A stretch of 64,000 nucleotides of DNA, from contig NZ_JAARML010000011.1 of the NCBI RefSeq assembly GCF_011759375.1, positions 47,458 through 111,457 of the forward strand. The letters are read 5' to 3'. The notes beneath the pieces are model-generated. The model was not told the DNA's origin. It saw nothing but the letters and a program-made list of their open reading frames with translations, and searched no databases. Below are positions 8,976 to 17,153 of this stretch, in pieces. The stretch comes from Paraflavitalea devenefica. GTDB lineage: Bacteria > Bacteroidota > Bacteroidia > Chitinophagales > Chitinophagaceae. The position numbers were made by a program, and so were the translations under genes. The stretch's first letter is position 1, and the number at the start of each line of letters is the position of its first letter.

Positions 8976-9425
8976 ATGAAAAAAAGTTTCATCGTGGGGA
9001 TCATATCCCTGCTCCTTATCCTGTTGATGGTATATGCTGCCATGGCCAAGCTCAATGATTACTACAACTTCCGCTTTGGCCTCAGCGAATCGCCCATCAT
9101 TGCTCCTTTTGCCGGCCTGCTCGTATGGGCGGTACCTGTTACCGAACTGCTTATTGCCGCTATGTTATCGCTGCCTTTCCTGCGCCTGGCCGGCTTGTAT
9201 GCCTCCTTTGTGTTGATGTTGCTGTTTACCTTGTACATTATTGTGATGCTTTCTTTTTATAAGGACATTCCCTGTTCCTGCGGGGGCATCCTGGAAGAAA
9301 TGTCGTGGGGAGCGCATATTGTGTTCAACCTGGGCTTTGTATTGCTGAGCGCCTGGGCCATCATGCTGGAGAAAAAGCGCCGACGACGTTTACCGGCTGT
9401 GGAAGCGGTGCCGCTGTCACGTTAA
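8976..9425 (+). CDS. MauE/DoxX-like redox-associated membrane protein
   Basis: A 149-residue protein with four membrane segments (near residues 5-25, 45-67, 72-95 and 113-132). The signature IPCSCGGILEEMSWGAHIVFN, with a C-S-C pair before the last TM, is that of the MauE-like family, whose known members help disulfide handling in the periplasm. I chose ATG 8976 (MKKSFIVGIIS) over an in-frame ATG at 8901, because the extra 25 residues are unlike any relative. In Bacteroidota, MauE-like genes are commonly found beside TlpA-type thioredoxins and small secreted peptides. Both occur in the facing gene block, which suggests a shared redox role. The link is inferred from position. Confidence 0.8.
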   Translation: MKKSFIVGIISLLLILLMVYAAMAKLNDYYNFRFGLSESPIIAPFAGLLVWAVPVTELLIAAMLSLPFLRLAGLYASFVLMLLFTLYIIVMLSFYKDIPCSCGGILEEMSWGAHIVFNLGFVLLSAWAIMLEKKRRRRLPAVEAVPLSR

Positions 9426-9470
9426 GTGCAGGGTGGCTCACCCGTCGAAGAGCTGTCGAAGCGCTTCTTC

Positions 9471-9520
9471 AGTCGCCAGCCTCTGGCTGGTGACGGCTAT
9501 TTCAAAGCCTCCGGCTTTGC
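9471..9520. repeat. Repeat shared with 54929-54977
   Basis: AGTCGCCAGCCTCTGGCTGG followed by TGACGGCTATTTCAAAGC, then CTCCGGCTTTG. An almost identical stretch lies at 54929-54977. Each contains the inverted repeat CCAGCCtcTGGCTGG. Confidence 0.8.
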
Positions 9521-9612
9521 TATTCTAAAAGGAACCTGTCGAAGCACGCCACAGCCATTCACCATCGCCTATTCTTTTGAATCTATACTGTTAATCATTA
9601 AACCAATGTGTC

Positions 9613-9897
9613 ATGCGAAAGAACATTCTTGAGCGCCTGGAACGCATCGACCGCCTTATCCGCATTAAAGGGACCGGAACCCCCGCAGAACTGGCGGCCA
9701 GATTAAAAATGTCTGAAAGAAACATCTACCAGTACCTCAACCTCATGAAGGACCTGGGAGCGCCCATCAAATTTGATCCTTTCCGGGAGACTTATTACTA
9801 CAGTGAAGATGGGCAATTCATCATCTGTTTTCAACGCGCCACCAATGGAGACGGTACTAAAGACGACAAGAAACCTGCTATTAAAAAGTCTGCTTAA
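9613..9897 (+). CDS. Small winged helix-turn-helix protein, paralogue 1
   Basis: 94 residues. Residues about 6-45 form an HTH_11/DeoR-like helix-turn-helix (ILERLERIDRLIRIKGTGTP, then AELAARLKMSERNIYQYLNL). A short wing follows (PIKFDPFRETYYYSEDGQFI), then a Lys/Asp-rich tail (KDDKKPAIKKSA). It has no effector domain. Three further members of this small family follow within 2.4 kb: a decayed copy at 11075, an intact one at 11203 and another at 11724. The conserved core is RIDRLIRIKGTGTP, with a Tyr-rich strand TYYYSEDGQF. A DNA-binding regulatory role is likely. The target is unknown, though the neighbouring kinase-cyclase gene is an obvious candidate. Confidence 0.8.
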   Translation: MRKNILERLERIDRLIRIKGTGTPAELAARLKMSERNIYQYLNLMKDLGAPIKFDPFRETYYYSEDGQFIICFQRATNGDGTKDDKKPAIKKSA

Positions 9898-9919
9898 CCC
9901 GTGCATGAATCATAACACA

Positions 9920-9942
9920 GTACTGCACAATGGGTGCAGTAC
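9920..9942. repeat. Perfect inverted repeat after HTH paralogue 1
   Basis: GTACTGCAC-AATGG-GTGCAGTAC, with 9-bp arms, lies 23 bp after the stop codon. There is no T-run, so it is either a weak terminator, an mRNA-stabilising hairpin or an operator. Confidence 0.55.
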
Positions 9943-9969
9943 CGCTATGTAAATTGGAGGGAGAAAGCC

Positions 9970-9995
9970 AGTGGTAAGTGACCCCACTTACCACT
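9970..9995. repeat. AGTGGTAAGTG inverted repeat
   Basis: AGTGGTAAGTG and CACTTACCACT are arms around ACCC. A longer relative with the same words lies at 33862-33943. Confidence 0.65.
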
Positions 9996-10067
9996 CGGCC
10001 TTCCCATGACTATGAATGATCTTTGTTGCAGCCCACATCAAGATCACAATCTAAATATTTTTTCAAG

Positions 10068-10886
10068 ATGAAATACCTCCGCATGTTCGAAGCAGCTTCC
10101 GGTCTCTTTCCTAAACGGATCAACGTTACCCTTATTGATGCCGCTAATGGCAACTATCTGGGCAAATACAAAATTCCCGCCGAACTTCTACCTGCTGCTT
10201 TCAATCGGCCAATTACGCTGGAAATTGACAATATCAACTGGCGGGTATTGCAGGCTGACCCTGTATTGGCCGATGATTTCCTGTTCTCCAAAAAGCTTTC
10301 CTTACAGGTGCAGCAGGCTGCTACCGTTGGTGAGGGGCAGTTGAAATATAGCCTGCCTACTGTTTGCAGTGACTTACCAGCCACCGGAGCCACCAGCTTG
10401 TACCACGATTTTACGCTCGAAATAACAGACTCCGATTGGCGGCAGGTAGAGTTTGTGCCGCTCTCACAATCGGAGATAATAGAAGAAGCTGTAAAAACTA
10501 TCGAAGCTATCCTTAATGGCCAGCTCAATCCATTATTAGGATATGAACTACAATATATAAGGAATAATGGTTTACAGTTGGCTCTTGCCATTTCTTTGGA
10601 TGAGTTTTGTTCACATATCATCAATCCTATGAAAGGTAATATCTTTTATAATAATGCTGGCTTCGTGCAAAACGGATTTGCAGTACGGAGTAATAGTTAT
10701 GCTTACTATGGCATCTTGGAAAACGGATTGATTCGAACCTTATGTTTGCAGCAATTCGATTGGGCCGATGATGAGTTTATGTGCGTGCTTTCTACATATG
10801 AATTATCTTTGATCGACTGGTGCAATGCCTCCCGCATTAGTGCCGAAGCCGGGGAAACTCCTAAAAGCGAGTTCATTAATATATAA
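10068..10886 (+). CDS. Hypothetical protein in the winged-helix/kinase-cyclase cluster
   Basis: 272 residues, no signal peptide or membrane segment. I chose ATG 10068 (MKYLRMFEAASG) over an upstream TTG. I do not recognise the family. The N-terminal half contains two related stretches, ITLEIDNINWRVLQADP (near residue 50) and FTLEITDSDWRQVEFVP (near residue 115), suggesting a duplicated beta-rich domain. The C-terminal half is mixed alpha/beta, with several aromatic and Cys residues (NGLIRTLCLQQFDWADDEFM). It sits between two winged-helix genes of one family, so it may be a functional partner. No function can be assigned from sequence alone. Confidence 0.65.
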   Translation: MKYLRMFEAASGLFPKRINVTLIDAANGNYLGKYKIPAELLPAAFNRPITLEIDNINWRVLQADPVLADDFLFSKKLSLQVQQAATVGEGQLKYSLPTVCSDLPATGATSLYHDFTLEITDSDWRQVEFVPLSQSEIIEEAVKTIEAILNGQLNPLLGYELQYIRNNGLQLALAISLDEFCSHIINPMKGNIFYNNAGFVQNGFAVRSNSYAYYGILENGLIRTLCLQQFDWADDEFMCVLSTYELSLIDWCNASRISAEAGETPKSEFINI

Positions 10887-10940
10887 TATGACTTTTGTCT
10901 TTTTGAACGAGCGAAGCGGAGTAGGAAATCTATTATCGAA

Positions 10941-10968
10941 GCAAACGTACCCACAACTTACCACTCAC
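10941..10968. repeat. Repeat shared with 27258-27285
   Basis: GCAAACGTACCCACAACTTA followed by CCACTCAC recurs with few changes at 27258 as GCAAACGTACTCACAACTGA then CCATTCAC. Its role is unknown. Confidence 0.6.
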
Positions 10969-11074
10969 AGTTCATCCCTCTTCTACAATAATCACTTATG
11001 CCAACACATCTGTAATATTAATATTCCACTGAAAAAATTTGGCAGCATGAGTTGGTAATTTAGTAGAACTAAAG

Positions 11075-11171
11075 ATGAATTCTATGTTTGAGTTGCTTAA
11101 CCGACTACAACGAATTGATGCTTTTATTCAACTACGCAGCACCGGGAAAAGCTGGTGAATTGACGTGCTAA
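11075..11171 (+). pseudogene. Decayed copy of the small winged-helix family
   Basis: An ATG at 11075 opens a 27-codon frame, MNSMFELLNRLQRIDAFIQL followed by RSTGKSW and a stop at 11158. It matches the start of paralogue 1 (LERLERIDRLIRIKGTGTP). If one A in the run GGGAAAA is skipped, the frame continues as AGELTC before a second stop at 11171, matching AELAARL in the intact genes. So this is a frameshifted and truncated paralogue. The homology is seen directly by eye; whether any peptide is made is unknown. Confidence 0.65.
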
Positions 11172-11202
11172 ACCAACTAAATAACTCTCCCCAATAATTA
11201 CC

Positions 11203-11436
11203 ATGCTAATAGAAAATGACTTCATCCAACAGATATGCATTCATTTGGAGAAGCTGGAAAGCCTCATACGGGAAGAAAACACCGGGAATGCGGTTGAGTT
11301 AGCCCAGAAAGCTGGCATTACCAGCTCCCAGGTTCTCTCCTTCATTCATTTTATGAAGGAAGCCTGCGGGGAGCTGATCTGGTACGACAACGAGAGAAAT
11401 ACATATTATTATGTGACCAACTATAGTGAAAGTTAA
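11203..11436 (+). CDS. Small winged helix-turn-helix protein, paralogue 2
   Basis: 77 residues. It is related to the proteins at 9613 and 11724 but is the most diverged: FIQQICIHLEKLESLIREEN, then TGNAVELAQKAGITSSQVLSF and a wing IWYDNERNTYYYVTNY. The helix-turn-helix spacing and the Tyr-rich wing are kept, while the basic residues seen in the other copies (RLIRIKG) are replaced by acidic ones (LIREENTG). That change suggests a different DNA target or a dimerisation partner that does not bind DNA. It lies 31 bp after the decayed copy. A regulator role is inferred. Confidence 0.7.
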   Translation: MLIENDFIQQICIHLEKLESLIREENTGNAVELAQKAGITSSQVLSFIHFMKEACGELIWYDNERNTYYYVTNYSES

Positions 11437-11723
11437 TCCAGGAGGCTAGCGCATTGACGCCTGTGAATTGCCATATTTTCCCTGCAACCTCCCACAATCC
11501 GATCCTTTGTAATGGTTAGGCAATGATTTAGTAAACTTTTCCAGTTTCTGTTCAAAAGAGGGGAAAATAACCCCTCTGGTGTAGCAGTAGAACTAAAATT
11601 AGTACATAAGGAAAAATTGAATTACCGCAAGCGGTTGTGGATTTTGCGTCCATGATGTCGTGAAACCGTAAAATGCTGTCGTCATCGAGAATACAGTATT
11701 GCCTCCTAACAAAACCGATGCAT

Positions 11724-11954
11724 ATGTTAAAAGATTCAATTTTACGCATCCAGCAAATAGACAACCTTATCAAAAGGAAAGGAACGGGATCACCGGATGA
11801 CTTCGCTGCCCGCCTTCATATTTCCCGAAGATGCCTTTATGACTATATCAATAAAATGAAGGACTGGGGAGCACCCATTGAGTACGACCTTTTTAAGCAA
11901 ACCTACTATTATACTGAAGAAGGCAAGTTTACAATTGCTTTCACGTGCAATTAA
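11724..11954 (+). CDS. Small winged helix-turn-helix protein, paralogue 3
   Basis: 76 residues from ATG 11724 (MLKDSILRIQQIDNLIKRKG). Upstream in-frame ATGs exist at 11718 and 11673, but 11724 gives the same N-terminal length as paralogue 1, so I prefer it. The helix-turn-helix core RIQQIDNLIKRKGTGSPDDF, then AARLHISRRCLYDYINKMKD, is close to paralogue 1, as is the wing PIEYDLFKQTYYYTEEGKFT. It lies 70 bp upstream of the kinase-cyclase gene on the same strand and is likely co-transcribed with it. That makes it the best candidate for a dedicated regulator of the kinase-cyclase. Confidence 0.75.
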   Translation: MLKDSILRIQQIDNLIKRKGTGSPDDFAARLHISRRCLYDYINKMKDWGAPIEYDLFKQTYYYTEEGKFTIAFTCN

Positions 11955-12024
11955 GAAACCGCATTCCTATACCAGGTGCGTCGACACTAACCGCTGATGC
12001 ACACCTTTTATTAAACCTATTCTC

Positions 12025-14208
12025 ATGAAATCAACATCCATTGTTATCACATCAGAAATTTCCATGGAAAATCAGTCCCTTCCTGCAAAGGGAAAAGCAG
12101 AGAAAAGGGCAGGTAATCGGGTGGGATATCATTATATAATATTGAAGAGCTTTAAGGAAAGCACCAAAAATGATGTAGTCAAATGCTGGTATATCAAGGG
12201 GCTCCTCAATTTTGGTGTTTGTGTAATAAAAGAGGGAAGTTTGGGGGACTCCAAAGACCGGAGCGGCAGAGATATAATTGACCGGTTAAAGTGGCAAAAG
12301 CACTTGCATGAAAGCCTGCAAGACAAAGTGCGGATTCCCCGGCTACTTGGCAGCTTTGAAGAAAATGGCAACTATTACCTGGTCATAGAATTTATCGCAG
12401 GCAGGCCGCTGCACACCTTATTGGCAGAGAAACGAAAAGCCGAAAGACAGAATGTTTTTGCCAGGCAAGGGGTGGATAAACGCCTGGCGGGCTACCTAGT
12501 GCAGGCGGCGGAAATCCTTGAAAAATTACATCGTGTAGGTATTGTTCACCGTGATTTTACCCCCAATAATTTACTGATTACCGGTAGGAGAAAAGTGGCG
12601 CTCATTGATATGGAGCTCTCCTATTCCTTGAGGCAGCAATTCCCACAACCTGTTTTTACCCTGGGCACCTACGGTTACATGTCCCCCCAACAGGAGGCCA
12701 TGCAGGTACCCACTAAGGCCGAGGATATATACGCCTTGGGAGCTATCCTGTTCCTAGCCTGGAGCGGCGTGGCACCAGCAAAGGTCTTGCGGGAGTCTTG
12801 GGATTCGGTACAAAAGAAACTGCCCTTTTTCATTGCTGACAAACACATTGCCGAACTGATCGGTCAATGCCTTTCCCCAGAGGTTGCCATAAGGCCCGAT
12901 GCTGCCACCATTGCCGGAACACTCAGACAATACAAGGCGGATCTGATCAAAGGGACGGCCCGGCCCCTCAACTCGACCATCACGGTTTCGAAGGAGGAAA
13001 TAATGGTTGCGGCTACATCTGCCCTGCAAGCCATGTGCAGCCCTTTAATGGCAGACCCGGAGAAAGGTTGGTTCGCCGTGGATATGAAGGCTTCCCCAAA
13101 AGAAGATAAGTCAAAGCTGCAAAAAGCATGGTATGCTAGTTTTAACCGAGGCGCATCGGGCATTATCTACCTGCTGGCGCGTGCCAAACAGGTCGGCCTG
13201 GACACCGGTTCCGCACAACCGCTTATAGAGAAGGGGCTTGATTTTATTGCCACCAAATATATCAATCGCATCGGCCAAGCGACTACTGGGCTGCATTTCG
13301 GGGCAGATGGCATTGCAGCCGCCTTGGCAACGGCCATGGATGCAGAGTTGATCGAGTCATCGCCGACTTACCAACGGTGGGTCACGCAGTTGTTGCAAAA
13401 AGCTAATCCTGCTATTTCCATCGCCCATGGTGCGGCGGGCCAGGGTATGGCAGTCCTTTTGAGCGGTGGGCATCTGCCGTGGCATACCTACCATGCCCTG
13501 CTACAAAAATATGCAGAGGTGCTTATTCAGCGACAGCAAAAAGATGGAAGCTGGATAAACGGGTATTATACCGCCCGCTTTGGACGGAAGAAAGCGAGGG
13601 TGACACGGGGATTTTTAAGTGGTATGGCAGGACAGATTGCATTTTTGTTGGAATATGGTCACCTGCTGCAGCATGAACCCAGCATGGAGGCTGCCCGGCA
13701 AGGTCTATATTGGCTATTGGGGCAGGCCCGTCCGAAAAAAGGAACGCTGCTATGGCGAAGCTCACAAGGTAAAGCGCTGTCGTATAGTTTTTCGGATGGG
13801 ATCGCCGGCGTTGCCCTTGCTTTTATCAAAGGGTATGAATATACTCGGGAAGAGACCTTTGGGAAAGCCGCTTCAGCAACACTGCATGCACTCCCAGTTA
13901 ACCTGACTGATAACGGCCTGTCCCAAGATACTGGGCTGGCCGGATTGGGAGAAGTATACTTGGAAGCATTCCGTGTGCTGAGGGAAAATCATTGGCAACA
14001 GCGTGCCGATTGGATCGCCCAAGTAATCATGCAACTGCGCCAAGTGCATCCGCAACATGGCGACTATTGGTTAGTGGAAGGTGAAAGGCAGCCAGTGGCA
14101 AATTTTATGGTAGGCAATAGCGGGGTCATCCATTTCTTGTTGCGTTACTGCCAACCGGCGGTATTGGGCTTGCCGTTGTTTCCGACTACATCCCTTCCTT
14201 CATCGTAG
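12025..14208 (+). CDS. Protein kinase-LanC-like cyclase fusion (LanKC-related, no lyase domain)
   Basis: 727 residues, no signal peptide. Residues about 45-310 are a Ser/Thr kinase fold: K69 in CVIKEG; catalytic loop HRDFTPNN (H175, D177, N182); the DFG position is D195-M-E. The glycine loop is weak. The wording around IKEG, GRDIIDRLKWQ and YLVIEFIAGRPL is that of class III lanthipeptide synthetase kinases. Residues about 365-715 are a LanC-like toroid with seven GxxG helices (for example RGASGI, HGAAGQG, SGMAGQ, SDGIAG, TGLAGLG). The zinc ligands of true LanC (Cys in WCxG, Cys-His in CHG) are absent, as in class III cyclases (RGFLSGMAG, LSQDTGLAG). The N-terminal phospho-Ser/Thr lyase of LanKC is missing. 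So it may phosphorylate or bind a peptide or protein, but dehydration plus cyclisation is not supported. Its stop overlaps the facing gene by 9 bp. Confidence 0.88.
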   Translation: MKSTSIVITSEISMENQSLPAKGKAEKRAGNRVGYHYIILKSFKESTKNDVVKCWYIKGLLNFGVCVIKEGSLGDSKDRSGRDIIDRLKWQKHLHESLQDKVRIPRLLGSFEENGNYYLVIEFIAGRPLHTLLAEKRKAERQNVFARQGVDKRLAGYLVQAAEILEKLHRVGIVHRDFTPNNLLITGRRKVALIDMELSYSLRQQFPQPVFTLGTYGYMSPQQEAMQVPTKAEDIYALGAILFLAWSGVAPAKVLRESWDSVQKKLPFFIADKHIAELIGQCLSPEVAIRPDAATIAGTLRQYKADLIKGTARPLNSTITVSKEEIMVAATSALQAMCSPLMADPEKGWFAVDMKASPKEDKSKLQKAWYASFNRGASGIIYLLARAKQVGLDTGSAQPLIEKGLDFIATKYINRIGQATTGLHFGADGIAAALATAMDAELIESSPTYQRWVTQLLQKANPAISIAHGAAGQGMAVLLSGGHLPWHTYHALLQKYAEVLIQRQQKDGSWINGYYTARFGRKKARVTRGFLSGMAGQIAFLLEYGHLLQHEPSMEAARQGLYWLLGQARPKKGTLLWRSSQGKALSYSFSDGIAGVALAFIKGYEYTREETFGKAASATLHALPVNLTDNGLSQDTGLAGLGEVYLEAFRVLRENHWQQRADWIAQVIMQLRQVHPQHGDYWLVEGERQPVANFMVGNSGVIHFLLRYCQPAVLGLPLFPTTSLPSS

Positions 14209-15117
14209 CTGACGCCTGGATCCCTCCAGACCGATGGCATAGATACGCAAATGCTTGGGCCGGATGATGAGTCCTTCCAGAGATCCTTCCGCCAAGTCGT
14301 TATAGGGTAGATTGACCAGATGTTTTAGTAATGGACTTTCTTGGGGAACATTGGGTACATGGGTAACAATCAAATCGATCCCGTACTTTTTGCGGATATC
14401 TTTTAATTGCCCTTCACTAACTTCCCCGTTCCAAAATCCGTTATAGGTAAGTGGATTATAATCCCCGGAAAATAAATGATCCCAATCTGGTAGCGTTGCT
14501 GGTGGTAACGTCCCGCTGTAAAACTGTCTCGCATATTGGTTAATGGTAGCCAGCGATAGTTCTAGGTTGCCGAACTGCGGTAAGATCCCTCCCTGGATAA
14601 GGAGGATTCGTCCTACCTTCTCTACTATATTGCGCGAGTACAACCAATGCCATAAAGTATTATTGCCATCATAGAGGGCATTAACCGCGGCATTTCCACC
14701 CATGTTGCCGGCGTAGGAGGGATGATCAAACCGCCAGTGGCCCCCCAGCGCCGAAAAATCCCCAATACCGGGGATATAATGGAGGCGCCCGCCAGCCAGG
14801 CGTGCCTGCTGGTCCAGAGAATATAGGAACCACAGATATTCGCTGACCGGGGTACGGCCGGCCATGCGATCGCCGAAAACAACGAGGTGCCCATCCCCAA
14901 AAATCCAGCGGTATTTGTTGTTGATCATTTTTACCCTTTTTAGCAAAAGGCGAAAGGCGGCAAAATCACCTGCGTACACCGGTAGCACAAACAATTTTCT
15001 GGGCCGAACCGATTGGAAGGGAGTTGCCTGGGACATGGCACCAAGCCGAAGGGCAAATGATTTGGCTGACCCATCGCTTTGCGGAAGCTGTAACTTTAAG
15101 GTAATGGCGTTTTCCAT
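14200..15117 (-). CDS. Metallophosphatase-like protein with lost metal-site motifs (pseudo-phosphatase)
   Basis: 305 residues, no signal peptide. Over about 230 residues it aligns with the C-terminal phosphatase domain of the fusion gene at 18948-21509 (shared: FGDGHLVV, LYSLDQQAR, NIVEKVGR, QGGILPQ). The motifs that bind the two metals are altered: DIEGN becomes VYAGD (residues 47-51), GDFFDRG becomes GDRMAGR (82-88), GNHE becomes GIGD (115-118), HGG becomes QGG, and GHT becomes HVP. Only one Asp (D83) is kept. The fold appears intact and the frame is open, so this is probably a binding or regulatory protein and not a broken gene. It is the last gene of the - strand block and overlaps the kinase-cyclase stop. 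Confidence 0.75.
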   Translation of the reverse strand: MENAITLKLQLPQSDGSAKSFALRLGAMSQATPFQSVRPRKLFVLPVYAGDFAAFRLLLKRVKMINNKYRWIFGDGHLVVFGDRMAGRTPVSEYLWFLYSLDQQARLAGGRLHYIPGIGDFSALGGHWRFDHPSYAGNMGGNAAVNALYDGNNTLWHWLYSRNIVEKVGRILLIQGGILPQFGNLELSLATINQYARQFYSGTLPPATLPDWDHLFSGDYNPLTYNGFWNGEVSEGQLKDIRKKYGIDLIVTHVPNVPQESPLLKHLVNLPYNDLAEGSLEGLIIRPKHLRIYAIGLEGSRRQLR

Positions 15118-15161
15118 CGTCGAAGAATTGTACTGATATAAATGGTAGGAGGAAAAGACGC

Positions 15162-15698
15162 TCAGCGTCCGAGTCCCCCGAAAAAATGAGCCAAATCGCT
15201 TTTAATCGTAGCGGGTGTACAGGATACTTTTCTATATACTTTACTGCCCGTGGCGAAATACACGTTAGGATTGGTAGAGGTGAGGATCCGGGATAACCCA
15301 GTCGTATCATAATAGATGCCGGGCGCATACGGCAGCTCGTGCTCCTGCTGCGAAAAATATCCACCGATCGTCCTGAGTCCACCACCCGTAATAATCACAT
15401 AGTGCCGGCTGTCCAACCTACGCTGATATTTGACGATACTGTCAATTGCTTTCTTCCGGCAAGCAGGGCAACTGGCCGTCACCGGCAAAAACAAAAACTC
15501 CAGGGAATCACCGCGCGCGTGGATACCCAGCCGGTGGCCGGTCAGTTGATTAATCACTTTAAACAAACTGTCTTGTACAACTGAATCATGGATGATGCCG
15601 TGGGGCTCACTATCGGCGATGGGTTGGGGGGACTCACCTGATCGACAGCTACATATCCAGGCTACCCAAAAGATCATGATCATTGGTACAAATCGCAT
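15162..15698 (-). CDS. Lipoprotein with thioredoxin-like CPAC motif
   Basis: 178 residues with a lipoprotein signal (FWVAWICSC, probable lipid Cys at 18). The redox motif is C77-P-A-C80, preceded by the beta strand SLEFLFLPVTA, as in AhpC/TlpA-like thioredoxin folds. The following YVIITGGG and GIYYDTTGLSRIL fit the rest of the fold loosely. A role in periplasmic thiol-disulfide exchange is inferred. It lies 39 bp after the DUF4221 gene and 44 bp before the pseudo-phosphatase gene, so the three probably share one transcript from the conserved promoter near 17090. The three secreted 4-Cys peptides next to it are possible substrates. Confidence 0.72.
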   Translation of the reverse strand: MRFVPMIMIFWVAWICSCRSGESPQPIADSEPHGIIHDSVVQDSLFKVINQLTGHRLGIHARGDSLEFLFLPVTASCPACRKKAIDSIVKYQRRLDSRHYVIITGGGLRTIGGYFSQQEHELPYAPGIYYDTTGLSRILTSTNPNVYFATGSKVYRKVSCTPATIKSDLAHFFGGLGR

Positions 15699-15737
15699 AA
15701 CTGGTTATATTTTATGATGCTTGATGGATAGGGACGC

Positions 15738-16931
15738 CTATGGCACTTTGGCCAGATGAGTGGCGGTCGTATCTTCTTGGTAAGCCAGGCGTAATAAATG
15801 GATACTATACTGGTCGCTGGCCCGGGTCCGCACATACATCTGGCCGTCGGCCGTAAAAAATAACGTGGACAGGGAGAAATTTCCCGCCAGGTTGCATTCT
15901 CCAATAATCCGTAGTTCCTGGTCGAAAAAGATCAGGCTTTTGTTTTTACTTTTTTTGCCCAGTAAGAAGTCCCGTTCCTGGATTCTTTGCTCGGCTACAC
16001 GGAGGTAACGCTTTTGGACTGGGTCAAAATAAATGTTTTCATAAGAGTCTCTTTTGTTGAAAGCCGTTTTCATCGCATCTTCCGCTGTCCGCTCCTCCTC
16101 TCTGACGGCAGGGATGTCACCTTGCTGAAACTTACTTTTTCCATTGTAGGCCATGTGATAACCAGCAAGATCTGTTTCATATAAGTTGGAATCGGCCGCA
16201 TAACTGAATACCAACCTGTTTTTATCATTGATGCAATAACTGGTGGCAAAAAAGAAAAAGCCGTATAAGCTATCCTGGTACCTTGCTGGAGGAGCGTAGA
16301 GTAGCATGGAATGTTTGGAGGTAAAATCCAACTCGTACAGCGATTTCCACTTCCGGTAGTCTTTTTTCTTTTTGGCGGAAAGTATCGGGGAGGCTTTCAG
16401 GTACAGTTTTCCATCATGAAAGAATGGTGGCGCTTCCGGTCGGAAGGAGGCCAGCGCCGGAAATGGATTCGGTTGAAATGAGATGGAATCTTGCAAAACT
16501 AAAGAGCGGTTGAACCGGTATACCATGTCCTTGTTGATGACATAAATGCTGTCAGCATTCTTAATATAGACCGTTGTCTTTTTGCTAAGCCCACGATACG
16601 GCAATAGATGCTTTAGTTTGATCTTGGTTGTTAATTGCCCGGTGCGAAAATTATAGATACAGACAGCCCCGGAGATTTTATCGTAAAAGGCAATGTATTC
16701 GATGCCTTGGTCCATATAGTAGTTAAATGAACGGACGCTATTATAACTGTCGCTTCTCAATGTAAAATGCAGGGTATCAGCAGTAGGTACCAGTGAAATA
16801 TGACGGTAAGTGGGTGCCTGGTATTGGTATTGCGGGGTTGGCAATTGCCGGCAACCTACTAACCACAGGCTAAAGGCAATAGTTGCCACATGAAAGAAAC
16901 GGGGATTACCAGATGGAGGGCACAGTTTCAT
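15738..16931 (-). CDS. DUF4221-type lipoprotein, predicted beta-propeller
   Basis: 397 residues. The signal ends in the lipobox LVGC (Cys 27). The body is made of repeated beta-rich blocks ending in hydrophobic pairs (GIEYIAFYDKISGAVCIYNF, then YVINKDMVYRFN, KLYLKASPIL, IIGECNL), as in the DUF4221 / 6-bladed propeller lipoproteins of Bacteroidota, which often sit beside small secreted peptides. Its molecular function is unknown. It is the first gene of a three-gene unit (with the CPAC lipoprotein and the pseudo-phosphatase). The leader is about 160 nt, and the promoter element at 17088-17137 is almost identical to those of the three peptide genes, so it is likely expressed with them. Confidence 0.75.
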   Translation of the reverse strand: MKLCPPSGNPRFFHVATIAFSLWLVGCRQLPTPQYQYQAPTYRHISLVPTADTLHFTLRSDSYNSVRSFNYYMDQGIEYIAFYDKISGAVCIYNFRTGQLTTKIKLKHLLPYRGLSKKTTVYIKNADSIYVINKDMVYRFNRSLVLQDSISFQPNPFPALASFRPEAPPFFHDGKLYLKASPILSAKKKKDYRKWKSLYELDFTSKHSMLLYAPPARYQDSLYGFFFFATSYCINDKNRLVFSYAADSNLYETDLAGYHMAYNGKSKFQQGDIPAVREEERTAEDAMKTAFNKRDSYENIYFDPVQKRYLRVAEQRIQERDFLLGKKSKNKSLIFFDQELRIIGECNLAGNFSLSTLFFTADGQMYVRTRASDQYSIHLLRLAYQEDTTATHLAKVP

Positions 16932-17087
16932 ATGTAGGCATTTTTATGTAGGTTTATTCAAAAGTAATTCCGTGGCGTATATCCAGCCGAGGCAATGATT
17001 AGGATTATCTACGCCCGGATAGTTGTCAAATGGACACCTTTTGCATAGGCATGTGCTTGACGATGATAACGCTAGTCATTGACAGTA

Positions 17088-17137
17088 ACAAAAGTAGATG
17101 GAGGGGGTGCAGATTTTTGGCAGCGGATTGTTAAATC
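17088..17137 (-). promoter_or_regulatory. Conserved promoter element, copy 1 (before DUF4221 gene)
   Basis: On the - strand: TTTAACAATCCGCTGCC, then AAAAATCTGCAC, exactly 9 nt, then CTACTTTTG. The last word fits the Bacteroidota -7 box TAnnTTTG. The upstream block GCTGCYAAAAATCTGCAC replaces the usual -33 TTG and is shared with copies at 17627, 18281 and 18783. Confidence 0.75.
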
Positions 17138-17153
17138 CTACCCCCGACCCATG

